Assembly: GCF_000710345.2 (NCBI RefSeq)
Contig: NZ_KL537415.1
Span: 40,433-104,432, forward strand
Direction of reading: 5' to 3'
Length of the DNA stretch: 64,000 nt
Source of the DNA: Curtobacterium sp. S6
GTDB lineage: Bacteria > Actinomycetota > Actinomycetes > Actinomycetales > Micrococcaceae
This document shows positions 26,344-34,397 of the stretch, piece after piece; position 1 is the stretch's first letter; every line of letters starts with the position of its first letter. A program made the translations under genes and the position numbers. Under the pieces are notes generated by a model. It was not told the origin of the DNA. It saw only the letters and a list, made by a program, of their open reading frames with translations, and did no database searches.

Positions 26344-27942
26344 ATGTCACACACATCCGCCCCCGAGACCGTCCACGAGGCCGCGAGTCCCACCAAGGGC
26401 GCGACCGGCAAACTCCCGCTGCGCGCCTTCCTGGGATACGCGGCCGGCGACGCCGGCAATAACCTCGCCTTCAACATGGTCAGCACGTTCCTGCTGCTGT
26501 ACTACACCGACGTCGTCGGGATCCCCGCGGCCTACGCGGCACCGATCTTCCTGATCGTGCGCATTTGGGACGGCATCGGCGACGTGATCGTGGGTCGGTG
26601 GGTGGACAAGACCACCAGCCGCTGGGGGAAGTTCCGCCCCTGGATCCTCTGGTCCTGCCTGCCGCTCATGCTCTGCTCGGTGTGGGTGTTCTCCCTCCCC
26701 GAGGTCGACAGCCTGACGATGAAGCTGTTCTGGGCATACCTCTCCTACGGCGTCATGATGATGTTCTATTCCATGGTCAACATCCCATACGGTTCGCTGG
26801 CCTCGGCCATGACCCAGGCCCCGGTCGAGCGCGCCAAGCTCGCGACCTTCCGGACGGCCGGTTCGCAGGTCGCCGTCATGCTGATCGCGATCGTCGTGGC
26901 CCCGATGGTTCAACGCTTCAGCTCGTCGAATCTGTATCAGCAGAAGGTCGCCGATCTGGGCGGGGAGGCGAACGCCTCCCAGGCGCAGCTCGACGCCGCC
27001 AAGGCCGCCGCGGCCCACGACGCGACCACGGGGCTCCAGGGGTCGCTCACCATGATCACCCTCGTCTTCGTGATTCTGGGGGTCGCGCTGTACGTCTTCA
27101 CTTTCCTAACCGCCAAGGAACGCGTGGTCCGCCCGCCGGATGACCAGGTGAGCTTCACACAGGCCGTGGGCGTGCTAGCCAAGAACAAGGCCCTGATCTG
27201 GCTCTCGGTGGGATCGCTGATCGTGCTGACCTCGCACGTGTGCCTGAGCACCATGGGCATCTACTTCGCCCGCGACGTCATGGGCAACGCCGCCCTGTTC
27301 TCCCTGCTGACGATCATCCAGACGGCCTCGATCTTCGTCGCTGCGCCGTTCATCGGCCGCGCCGTGGCCCGGTTCGGAAAGCGGTTCGTGTACCTCTCCG
27401 GCGCGGTCTCCTTCATGCTCGGCGGCATCCTCGTCTTCGTCTGCCCGCCGACGATGCCGTGGCTCGCGTGCGTCGCCTTCTTCTTCCTGGGTCTCGGCAT
27501 CGGCCTGCTCAACACCCTGATGTGGGCCATGGAAGCGGACACGGTCGAATACGGCGAGTGGAAGACCGGCCGCCGCACCGAAGGGACCACGTACGCCGTG
27601 TTTTCCTTTGTCCGCAAGCTGGGCCAGGCCTTCGGCGGGGCCGCCGCGGCGGGGCTCATCGGTCTGACGGGGTACGTCGGCGGCGCGGCCGTCCAATCCG
27701 AGGGGGCCGTGATGGGGATCCGGCTGACGTCGGGCATCCTGCCGGCCGCCCTGTGCCTCATCGGATTCTTCGTGATGCTGCGCTATCCGTTGACCGACGC
27801 GCTGTTCAGCCGGATCGTGGAAGAGAACGAGACGCGCAAACAGCTCACGCTGAAAATGTCCGGCACGCGCGCGGTCGCTCCGGACGCCGCGGACGGCCTC
27901 CCGGACACCCCGGCGGACGCTCCCCACCGCACCGACCAGTAG
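26344..27942 (+). CDS. GPH-family (glycoside-pentoside-hexuronide) cation symporter
   Basis: The 532-residue protein has about 12 membrane helices. GPH signatures are RIWDGIGDVIVGRWVD, RWGKFRPWILW, and the cytoplasmic-loop EADTVEYGEWKTGRRTEG. It imports sugars or glycosides with H+ or Na+. ATG 26344 is preferred over the ATG at 26335 because GAAGGA (26331-26336) is then at proper distance. It is the first gene of an operon with a Gfo/Idh dehydrogenase 14 bp downstream. Confidence 0.9.
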   Translation: MSHTSAPETVHEAASPTKGATGKLPLRAFLGYAAGDAGNNLAFNMVSTFLLLYYTDVVGIPAAYAAPIFLIVRIWDGIGDVIVGRWVDKTTSRWGKFRPWILWSCLPLMLCSVWVFSLPEVDSLTMKLFWAYLSYGVMMMFYSMVNIPYGSLASAMTQAPVERAKLATFRTAGSQVAVMLIAIVVAPMVQRFSSSNLYQQKVADLGGEANASQAQLDAAKAAAAHDATTGLQGSLTMITLVFVILGVALYVFTFLTAKERVVRPPDDQVSFTQAVGVLAKNKALIWLSVGSLIVLTSHVCLSTMGIYFARDVMGNAALFSLLTIIQTASIFVAAPFIGRAVARFGKRFVYLSGAVSFMLGGILVFVCPPTMPWLACVAFFFLGLGIGLLNTLMWAMEADTVEYGEWKTGRRTEGTTYAVFSFVRKLGQAFGGAAAAGLIGLTGYVGGAAVQSEGAVMGIRLTSGILPAALCLIGFFVMLRYPLTDALFSRIVEENETRKQLTLKMSGTRAVAPDAADGLPDTPADAPHRTDQ

Positions 27943-27956
27943 GAAAGAGGATCTTC

Positions 27957-29135
27957 ATGACAACCGCTCCATCCCAGGGAACGCTCCGTCTCGGCATCGT
28001 TGGCTACGGCGCTCAGGGCTCGACCTACGCCGGCTTCATCGCCGACGGCCGCACGCCGCACCTGTCGATCGGCGCCATCTGCGACGTCGACCCGCAGCGC
28101 CGCGCTCAGGCCGAGCGAGACCACCCGGGCGTCCCCACGCTCGAGGACTATTCCGACCTCTTGGCCTCGGGTCTGGTCGACGCGGTGGTGACCTGCGTCC
28201 CGCACTATCTCCATCCGGAGATGGGCATCGAGGCCCTGCACCGCGGGATTCCGGTGCTCGTCGAGAAGCCCGCGGGGGTCTACACCAAGCAGGTCGCCGA
28301 GCTGAACCGCGTGGCCGAGCAGACCCCGGACGTGCCCTTCGCGATCATGTTCAATCAGCGCAATAACCCGCTGTACCGCAGGATCAAGGAGATCATCGAC
28401 GCCGGAGAAATCGGCGCCCTTCGCCGGACGAACTGGATCATCACCACGTGGTGGCGGCCCCAGGGCTACTACGACCAGTCGGCCTGGCGCGCCACCTGGG
28501 GAGGCGAGGGCGGCGGGGTCCTGGTCAATCAGGCGCCCCACCAGCTCGATCTCCTCCAGTGGATGTGCGGGGTGCCGCGGTCGGTCTTCGCGAAGGCCGC
28601 GTTCGGCTTCCGCCGGGATATTCCCGTGGAAGACGAGGTCACGGCGGTCTTGGACTACGGAAACGGCGCGACCGGCGTGTTCATCACCGCCACGCACGAC
28701 CTGGTCGGGACCGACCGGCTCGAAATCCTCGGCGAGCGAGGGAAGATCGTGGTCGATGGCTCCCGCACGGCCCACATCTACCGCCTGCGCGAGGACGAGC
28801 AGGAGCTCTCCCGGGGTCTGGATATGCAGGCCGTCAAGGGCCTGTTCCAAGGTTCGCTGGATCCCCACGAGTTTTACGAGGAAGAAAAGCTCGAGTTCGA
28901 ATCCGTGTGGGGAGAGCAGCACACGGGCGTGCTGGAAAACTTCGCGCTTCACGTGCTGGAAGGCGCTCCGTTGCTGGCGCCCGGAACCGACGGGATCGCC
29001 GGGGTCCGCCTGGCCAACGCGATTCACCTCTCGGCCTGGAAGGGCGAAGAGGTTCCCCTGGACTTCGACCTCGACGAACACCTCGAGCTGCTGAACGAGC
29101 GGATCGCCGCGGAGGGAACCTACCCTCAGCGCTGA
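27957..29135 (+). CDS. Gfo/Idh/MocA family oxidoreductase
   Basis: The 392-residue product has Rossmann motif LGIVGYGAQGSTYAGF, signature VEKPAGV and a C-terminal domain with GEGGGVLVNQAPHQLDLLQWM. The long aromatic loop TTWWRPQGYYDQSAWRATW is shared with the first Gfo/Idh protein (TEKPWRGTWAGSGG), so the two probably act on related substrates in one pathway. GAAAGAGG precedes the ATG. The operon ends at a clear terminator. Confidence 0.88.
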   Translation: MTTAPSQGTLRLGIVGYGAQGSTYAGFIADGRTPHLSIGAICDVDPQRRAQAERDHPGVPTLEDYSDLLASGLVDAVVTCVPHYLHPEMGIEALHRGIPVLVEKPAGVYTKQVAELNRVAEQTPDVPFAIMFNQRNNPLYRRIKEIIDAGEIGALRRTNWIITTWWRPQGYYDQSAWRATWGGEGGGVLVNQAPHQLDLLQWMCGVPRSVFAKAAFGFRRDIPVEDEVTAVLDYGNGATGVFITATHDLVGTDRLEILGERGKIVVDGSRTAHIYRLREDEQELSRGLDMQAVKGLFQGSLDPHEFYEEEKLEFESVWGEQHTGVLENFALHVLEGAPLLAPGTDGIAGVRLANAIHLSAWKGEEVPLDFDLDEHLELLNERIAAEGTYPQR

Positions 29136-29157
29136 AGGATCCGCCGCTGGATACGCC

Positions 29158-29187
29158 AAAGGCCCGTCGAATTCTCGACGGGCCTTT
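29158..29187 (+). terminator. Rho-independent terminator
   Basis: A perfect 13-bp stem (29158-29170 with 29175-29187), 4-nt loop ATTC, with flanking A and T runs, 22 nt after the Gfo/Idh stop. Confidence 0.9.
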
Positions 29188-29328
29188 CGGTATTCATGCC
29201 CCGGAGGCACCTAGGCGTGCCCCTGAGCGCAGGACCGTGGAGTCCCCCCAAACCTCTTCGTCGCCGGCAACACTTCGGCAAGCAGGAGGCCGGCTGGTAG
29301 AAACTCCACGATCAGGCCGGGGAACCGC

Positions 29329-29925
29329 TCATTGCACCTGAACGGTGCGCTTCGAGCGGGAGTCCCGGGAGACCGCATACGCGATTCCCACCCTGTCCAC
29401 GGGGCTTCCCAGGACTCGAGAGGCAGCGGGCAGAACCTGCTCGCGGATTTCTCGAGTCACGGTCGGCAGGTCGGCACGTTCGTTCACCGTGACGTTCAGG
29501 ATCAGCTCGGCGTTGGTTCGCTGGCCTTTGAGGCCCGCCTTAGCATCCGTGACGTAGGTGAGCGTTTGAACGTGCTCGGCGACCGCCGACGCGATGACCT
29601 TGGGTTCCACCAGGGTGACCCCGTGCTGGGGGTCCCGCTGGAACCGGAAGGTCGAGGCCGCCGCGCTCCGCGGAGCCTGGCGGACGAGCCACCAGATTCC
29701 CCAGAGGCCCAGCACGATGCCGACGATGATGGCCGCCCCGGCCAACCATTCGGCATCGAGAACGTCGCTGGCCCCGCTCAGCGGGGTTCCGGAAGGCTCC
29801 CAAAGACTTCCGGCGCCCGCGAGCAGACCGGCGGCGACGATGCCCCACAGGACGCCCGCGGCCAACAGGACGAACCCGATGATCGCGAGCCAGGTCCGAT
29901 TGAATGCACCTGCGGTTTTTTTCAT
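29329..29925 (-). CDS. AmaP-like alkaline-shock membrane anchor protein
   Basis: The 198-residue product has two N-terminal membrane helices (about 12-36 and 60-80) and a cytoplasmic Asp23-like C-terminal part (HGVTLVEPKVIASAVAEHVQTL ... NVTVNERADLPTVTREI). AmaP-type proteins tether Asp23 to the membrane. It is the last gene of a five-gene operon; its ATG overlaps the DUF6286 stop. No terminator is evident in the 140 bp downstream. Confidence 0.8.
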   Translation of the reverse strand: MKKTAGAFNRTWLAIIGFVLLAAGVLWGIVAAGLLAGAGSLWEPSGTPLSGASDVLDAEWLAGAAIIVGIVLGLWGIWWLVRQAPRSAAASTFRFQRDPQHGVTLVEPKVIASAVAEHVQTLTYVTDAKAGLKGQRTNAELILNVTVNERADLPTVTREIREQVLPAASRVLGSPVDRVGIAYAVSRDSRSKRTVQVQ

Positions 29926-30485
29926 GACACGTCCTTGCTCTGCGCGGATACCCGCACCTTGGGGAAGCGATCGAGATCGGCCGATGCCAACCGCTCCTCC
30001 ACGACGGCTCGCACCTGGTTCTGGAGCTCCTCGGTGGAACGCAACGGCGTGGTGATGCGCACGGACACGGCCTTGGGCGTGGCCGTGGACTTAACCCCGG
30101 CGACGCCGTCGACCTGCGCGGCCGCCGCCGAGGCGAGGGTCGCGAGCCCGCGGTTGTTGACGACCGCATCGATCGGTCCACGGGAGTGGCCGTTGGCCTC
30201 CTGCTGCTGCCCGAGTGCCGCGGCGTTGAAACCGCCGGGCAGGAACGCGCAGAGCAACAGGATGAGTCCCAAGACCGCGGCCACGGCGGCAGCGGCCCAA
30301 CCCCAGGGTGAGTTCCACGCGGCCGATGAGGCCGAGTCCGCGGCGCTACTGACCTGAGGCCACCACTGGCCCGTGGCGAGTTTGTGAATACCCATCCAGG
30401 TCAGCAACACCCCGATCGCGAGGAGCACGAGGGCCGCGATGATCGAGGCCGTGGCGCGCGTCGGGCGCCGTCGTAGTGATTTCAC
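29922..30485 (-). CDS. DUF6286-type membrane protein of the Asp23 module
   Basis: The 187-residue product has two membrane helices (about 13-32 and 60-83) and a C-terminal Asp23-like half with RGLATLASAAAAQVDGVAGVKS and ITTPLRSTEELQNQVRAVVEERL. Its architecture mirrors the neighbouring AmaP-like protein. It is coupled by 4-nt overlaps on both sides. The function is presumed envelope-stress scaffolding. Confidence 0.78.
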   Translation of the reverse strand: MKSLRRRPTRATASIIAALVLLAIGVLLTWMGIHKLATGQWWPQVSSAADSASSAAWNSPWGWAAAAVAAVLGLILLLCAFLPGGFNAAALGQQQEANGHSRGPIDAVVNNRGLATLASAAAAQVDGVAGVKSTATPKAVSVRITTPLRSTEELQNQVRAVVEERLASADLDRFPKVRVSAQSKDVS

Positions 30486-30910
30486 AGCAGTACCCTTTCG
30501 CGTCGGCCTTCTTGAGGAACGAGGTATTTGACCCGGATATCCACCTGCCGGACCTCGACGCCGGCAAGGCGGGACACTGTGCGCACGAGGGCCTCACGCA
30601 CCCGCTCGGTCGTCTCCTCGATGGGGAGGGGATACTCGAGGCCGAGTTCGACGCTGAGAACAGCGATCGACCCGGTGAGTTCGACCTTGACGTGGGGGCG
30701 TGATTCCAGGTCGGCGTGGCCTCCCACGCCAAGGAAGCCTCCGCCCCGACCGCCCACGGTCGCGAATTCCGAGGCGCACTGCGCCGCGATCTTCTCGACC
30801 ACGCGATCGGCGATCACGAGGCGCCCTCGATTCTCCGGGGCCTCGCGTGAACCCGAGGACTCGGGGCCCGCGGGCGCGGAGTGGCCCTGCTGTGGCGCGC
30901 TGGAAGACAT
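30482..30910 (-). CDS. Asp23/Gls24 family envelope stress response protein
   Basis: The 142-residue product has a Ser/Gly/Pro-rich N terminus followed by the Asp23 domain: RLVIADRVVEKIAAQCASEF, GGFLGVG, a central beta strand AVLSVELGLEYPLPIEETTERVREAL and the VRQVDIRVKYLV end. ATG 30910 is preferred over GTG 30916 because GGAGGT lies just upstream of the ATG and overlaps that GTG. Asp23 proteins polymerise beneath the membrane. Confidence 0.85.
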   Translation of the reverse strand: MSSSAPQQGHSAPAGPESSGSREAPENRGRLVIADRVVEKIAAQCASEFATVGGRGGGFLGVGGHADLESRPHVKVELTGSIAVLSVELGLEYPLPIEETTERVREALVRTVSRLAGVEVRQVDIRVKYLVPQEGRRERVLL

Positions 30911-30912
30911 GG

Positions 30913-31095
30913 TCACCTCCTGTCGGAGCCGCGACCCATCAGGGAGCGCAGGTCAAGCTTGCCCTCCAAGAGGAGACCGACGGCCGCACCGATGGCCGCG
31001 AACACGACCGCGACGAGGAATGCGAGGAATCCTCCGAAGAACGCGATGGCGCCCAATGCCAAACCAACGATGAGTCCCAATTGACTCGGTTTCAT
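30913..31095 (-). CDS. Small DUF2273-like membrane protein
   Basis: The 60-residue protein has two membrane helices (LGLIVGLALGAIAFFGGF and FLVAVVFAAIGAAVGLLLEG) and a basic tail. It resembles the small integral membrane protein that accompanies Asp23 and AmaP genes in Gram-positives. Its TGA ends 3 nt before the start of the next Asp23 gene. Confidence 0.82.
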   Translation of the reverse strand: MKPSQLGLIVGLALGAIAFFGGFLAFLVAVVFAAIGAAVGLLLEGKLDLRSLMGRGSDRR

Positions 31096-31165
31096 GCTGT
31101 GTCCCTTTCCAGAGAAAAGATCATGGGTCGGGGACCCGGGCCAAACTCCCGGGTCCCCAGCTCAA

Positions 31166-31621
31166 TTACTGAAGTTCGCGGTCGCTCGAGTCTTCGTTCT
31201 GGTCATCATCGTTGGGGAGGTGGACGTCGGTGACGTCGATGTTGACCTCGATGACCTGAAGGCCGGTGGCCTGCTCGACGGTGCGGATCACGTTGCGACG
31301 GATGCTGTTAGCGATCTCGACGACGGAAGTTCCGTACTCGATGACGATGCTGAGATCGACCGCGGCCTGCTTCTCGCCCTTCTCCACCGAGACGCCGCCG
31401 GCGACGTTGGTCTGCGAGCCGGGGATGCGCTCCGAGAGCGAATCGAACGCGCGGCGCGCGGCGTTGCCCATGGAGTACACGCCGGGAACCTCGCGTGCGG
31501 CGATGCCGGCGAGCTTCTGGACGACGGTGTCGTTGATGGTGGTGTTGCCCTTGCTGGTCTGCAGGGGGCCGGCCGATTCGCCGACGCTGCTGTTCTGCGG
31601 TGCCTTGTTTTCGTTAGCCAT
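31166..31621 (-). CDS. Asp23/Gls24 family envelope stress response protein (first gene of the minus operon)
   Basis: The 151-residue product is a canonical Asp23: NTTINDTVVQKLAGIAAREV, PGVYSMGNAARRAFDSL, VEKGEKQAAVDLSIVIEYG, VNIDVTDVHLP. AAAGGGAG precedes the ATG. It heads the operon Asp23-DUF2273-Asp23-DUF6286-AmaP and is divergent from the sigma factor gene 181 bp away, so the two units share a control region. Confidence 0.9.
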   Translation of the reverse strand: MANENKAPQNSSVGESAGPLQTSKGNTTINDTVVQKLAGIAAREVPGVYSMGNAARRAFDSLSERIPGSQTNVAGGVSVEKGEKQAAVDLSIVIEYGTSVVEIANSIRRNVIRTVEQATGLQVIEVNIDVTDVHLPNDDDQNEDSSDRELQ

Positions 31622-31802
31622 GGTGATAACTCCCTTTATTCTGGTCGAAACGGGCTTGTACTAATACTGACGAGCCTGAGATCGATTCGTCACGCGTTTT
31701 CTGAAAAAATTTTTGAGGGTGCCGCTCGGCCCGCGAATCTGCAAAGATGGAGGGCATCACGGCCTTTTACGGATGGCCGAAGCGAGGAGGAGTACGCATT
31801 CC

Positions 31803-32384
31803 ATGAATCGCGACGAAGAATTCACCCCCGAGCACGTCGCCACCTTGGTGCTGCGTGCGCAGGACGGTGATATCGCATCCTTCGAACGGCTCGTGGACCG
31901 CTATCAAGCACCGTTGCTCCGGCTGGCGTTCCGCATGCTCGGCAATCGTGCCGACGCCGAGGACGTGGCCCAGGAAGCCCTCATGAACGCGTGGACCAAG
32001 CTGGACTACCTCGCGATCCCAGAGGCCTTCCCGACGTGGCTCTATCGGCAGGCCGTCAACCGGTGCAAGGACATCCTGCGGTCCCCACGGAACGCCGAGA
32101 CCCTGCCCATCGACGAAACCAACCAGGATCACCCCTCGATGGTCGACACCCACCCGGCCAACGACCCGCAACGACTGGTCGAGAACCGTTCGAGCATGGA
32201 TGAGCTCTCGACCTTGCTCCAGCGCCTGCCCGAGGATCAACGGGCATGCTGGGTGCTTCGGGAATACATGGGCCTCTCCTACGCGGAGATCTCCGAAACC
32301 CTCGCGACCCCGATCGCCACGGTGCGCGGCCGACTCTCTCGAGCACGCGCGCGTCTGGCCCAGGACATGAAGGAATGGCGATGA
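31803..32384 (+). CDS. ECF-like RNA polymerase sigma factor
   Basis: The 193-residue product has sigma region 2 (about 25-95: RYQAPLLRLAFRMLGNRADAEDVAQEALMNAW) and region 4 (about 135-185: LSTLLQRLPEDQRACWVLREYMGLSYAEISE, RGRLSRARARL). There is no region 3, as in ECF sigma factors. Its TGA overlaps the ATG of the zinc/Asp23 protein gene (ATGA), the usual arrangement of ECF sigma and anti-sigma genes. It is divergent from the Asp23 operon, a likely target. Confidence 0.92.
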   Translation: MNRDEEFTPEHVATLVLRAQDGDIASFERLVDRYQAPLLRLAFRMLGNRADAEDVAQEALMNAWTKLDYLAIPEAFPTWLYRQAVNRCKDILRSPRNAETLPIDETNQDHPSMVDTHPANDPQRLVENRSSMDELSTLLQRLPEDQRACWVLREYMGLSYAEISETLATPIATVRGRLSRARARLAQDMKEWR

Positions 32385-32932
32385 ATAACGACGAACTTCT
32401 GGAATGCGGGCGGACCGTCGAATCGGTGATGGACACCCAGGATTCCCCGCCCGACGAGCACCAGCGCGACTGCCCCTACTGCAGCGACCTCCGCGAGCGG
32501 CTCCGCCAGCTCGAGGCGATGACCCAGCAGGCGCAGCAGGAGGACCGTTCCCTCTCGTGCACCTCCCAGACCCGGGAACGCGTCCTGAACTTCGCCCGGT
32601 CGAATCTCCGGCGCGGCGCAGACATCCCCGTGCACCGCGACACCGAGGCCACCGTCTCCTTCAGCCAGATGGTGATCGCTCGGACGGCCCGCGAGGTCGT
32701 CGACGCGCACCCGGGCCTGACGGCTCGCCGCTGCGCCGTGACCGGACCCGACGATCCCACCGACGGCCTGCAACCGTTGAGGCTGAAGGTCGGCCTGGCG
32801 GTTTCGCCTCGTTTCCACATCGACGACCTCGATCACGCCGTGCGCCCGGCCATCATCGAGGCCATCACGCGCACGCTCGGGGCGCGCGTCGTCGACATCG
32901 AATTCTCCGTGGAGGATGTGCTCAATGACTAG
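32381..32932 (+). CDS. Putative zinc anti-sigma (ZAS-like) motif joined to an Asp23-like domain
   Basis: The 183-residue product has C9 and an exact H-x3-C-x2-C motif (H27, C31, C34 in HQRDCPYC), the signature of zinc-binding anti-sigma factors, followed by a basic/Gln-rich helix. From about residue 85 it has an Asp23-like fold: SFSQMVIARTAREVVDAHPGL ... LRLKVGLAVSPRFHIDDL ... ARVVDIEFSVEDV. Position directly after and overlapping the sigma gene supports the anti-sigma role. It lacks a membrane segment, so any membrane link would go through Asp23/AmaP. An alternative ATG lies 6 nt upstream. Confidence 0.72.
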   Translation: MNNDELLECGRTVESVMDTQDSPPDEHQRDCPYCSDLRERLRQLEAMTQQAQQEDRSLSCTSQTRERVLNFARSNLRRGADIPVHRDTEATVSFSQMVIARTAREVVDAHPGLTARRCAVTGPDDPTDGLQPLRLKVGLAVSPRFHIDDLDHAVRPAIIEAITRTLGARVVDIEFSVEDVLND

Positions 32933-33335
32933 CGAACGATTCCCTCAGCAGGATCCCCAGAGCGGGACGGTGGTCACCCCCGACCACCCGGACGGGTTGC
33001 TCGAGGTCCTGGCCCGGTCCATCGACGCGGTCCCCGGGGTGACTCGCCGCGAACCGAGCGTCGGCGATTTCCTCCGGACCCTCTGGACGCGGCCGAGGAG
33101 CGCCCGAGCCGAAGCCGCGGACACCGACGGGCTCCGGGTGGTCGTGGAAGACTCGACCGCCACGCTCACCGCGGCGCTGTGGGTCTCCGGCGACGTCCCG
33201 GATACGGCCCTGAGCATCGCGCGGGCCGTGACGACGCGGGTGAATCAGGTCATCGCGGCGCACGGCTTAACCCCGGGCCGGCACAACATCTCGGTCCGAG
33301 AGGTCGAGAGAAGCGGTCAGCAGGCCGAGCGATAG
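32925..33335 (+). CDS. Short Asp23-like protein
   Basis: The 136-residue product has Asp23-type pieces: GLLEVLARSIDAVPGVTRREPS, RVVVEDSTATLTAALWVSGDVP, TRVNQVIAAHGLTPGRHNISVREVE. ATG 32925 lies 9 nt after GGAGG; the ATG at 32916 is an alternative. It overlaps the upstream gene by 8 nt and ends the three-gene sigma operon. A 6-bp GC hairpin (33349-33364) follows. Confidence 0.7.
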   Translation: MTSERFPQQDPQSGTVVTPDHPDGLLEVLARSIDAVPGVTRREPSVGDFLRTLWTRPRSARAEAADTDGLRVVVEDSTATLTAALWVSGDVPDTALSIARAVTTRVNQVIAAHGLTPGRHNISVREVERSGQQAER

Positions 33336-33381
33336 TCGGCACGGACCGCCCGCGGCCACGCGGGATGTTGCTATGCCTTGG

Positions 33382-34239
33382 TCAGTATCCGATCGAGCGC
33401 AGGTACGCGCGGGAATCCGCGAGGCAGTCGAAGGGATCGCGCCCGTAGAGTTCGTCCTGCTCCACGAAGAAGTGCTCCGCCCCGGCCTCCAGGGCTGCAG
33501 GCAAGAGTTCCGGCCAGTTCATGTTCCCGGCGCCGACCTCCGCGAACTGCGGCAGCAGCGCGAAACGGCGCATGAATTCCGCGCGAGCCTCCGGGGTTCC
33601 GTCCTCCAAGAGCCTCATGTTCTCCGGCGGGAGGGGAACCACCCGATAGTCCTTGACGTGGATGAGCTTGCACATGCCCGCGTACTCCTTGAGCATGTCC
33701 AGCGGGTTCATGCCGCCGCGCTGGACCCAGTGGAGGTCCACCTCGAAGCGCAGGCTCGGTGCCACGCGGCGGACGATGTCGAAGATCCGCTCGCCGTCGA
33801 ACTGTGCGAGGTCGACGTGGTGGTTGTGATAGCAGAGGGTCACGCCTTCGGCCCCGAGCCGCCGGGCCGCTTCCTCGCATTCGCGGCCCCACGCCTCGCA
33901 GGCCTGCTTCGATGCCATCGCGTCGAAAGGCATCATGCCGATGCGGACGAACCTCACGCCCAGGCGACGGCAGTCGGAGACGACCTTCCCGAAATCCTCG
34001 TCGAGGGCGTCGCCGGTGGCCGTCGGGGTTTTCTTCAGGGCCACGGACAGCGCGCCGACCGTCAGACCGAGCTCCGCGACGCCGCGTTCCAGGTCTCGGG
34101 TATTGGGCTCGTCCAGGGGAATTTGGGAGACCTCGACCGACTCGTAGCCCAGGTCCTTGATCCGTTCGAGCACGGAATACATCCCGTCCCGTGCGACCTC
34201 GTCCTTGAGCATCATCATCTGCACACCCAGCGTCGTCAT
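33382..34239 (-). CDS. Sugar phosphate isomerase/epimerase (TIM barrel)
   Basis: The 285-residue xylose-isomerase-like barrel has VTLCYHNHHVDLAQF, LRFEVDLHWVQRGG and LIHVKDYR metal-site segments and a final EHFFVEQDE. It is most like IolE/YcjR-type family members. ATG 34239 with GGGAG upstream is preferred over GTG 34245. It is transcribed alone, and the same TTGCCAC operator word found in the 26-kb sugar locus lies 80 bp upstream of its start, suggesting joint control. Confidence 0.85.
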   Translation of the reverse strand: MTTLGVQMMMLKDEVARDGMYSVLERIKDLGYESVEVSQIPLDEPNTRDLERGVAELGLTVGALSVALKKTPTATGDALDEDFGKVVSDCRRLGVRFVRIGMMPFDAMASKQACEAWGRECEEAARRLGAEGVTLCYHNHHVDLAQFDGERIFDIVRRVAPSLRFEVDLHWVQRGGMNPLDMLKEYAGMCKLIHVKDYRVVPLPPENMRLLEDGTPEARAEFMRRFALLPQFAEVGAGNMNWPELLPAALEAGAEHFFVEQDELYGRDPFDCLADSRAYLRSIGY

Positions 34240-34320
34240 GAGCACTCCCGTCGATCCGGCGCCCGCCGCGTTGCGGGCTTACCCCCGGTCTACCCGGTGG
34301 GTGTAGCAAGGATCACGTTA

Positions 34321-34342
34321 TTGCCACGTGTTGCCACGGCAA
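34321..34342. promoter_or_regulatory. TTGCCAC repeat operator candidate
   Basis: Two direct TTGCCAC copies 10 bp apart (34321, 34331); the second also forms palindrome TTGCC-AC-GGCAA (34331-34342). The word matches that at 26198-26252. Confidence 0.5.
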
Positions 34343-34372
34343 GGCCGCCGGCGCGCGAGGCGACCGGCGGCC
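34343..34372 (-). terminator. Probable terminator of the hut operon
   Basis: A perfect 9-bp GC stem (34343-34351 with 34364-34372) lies 26 nt past the hutH stop on the minus strand. There is no real T tract. Confidence 0.5.
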
Positions 34373-34397
34373 CTGGGGTGTCACGGTGAGCGGGTGA

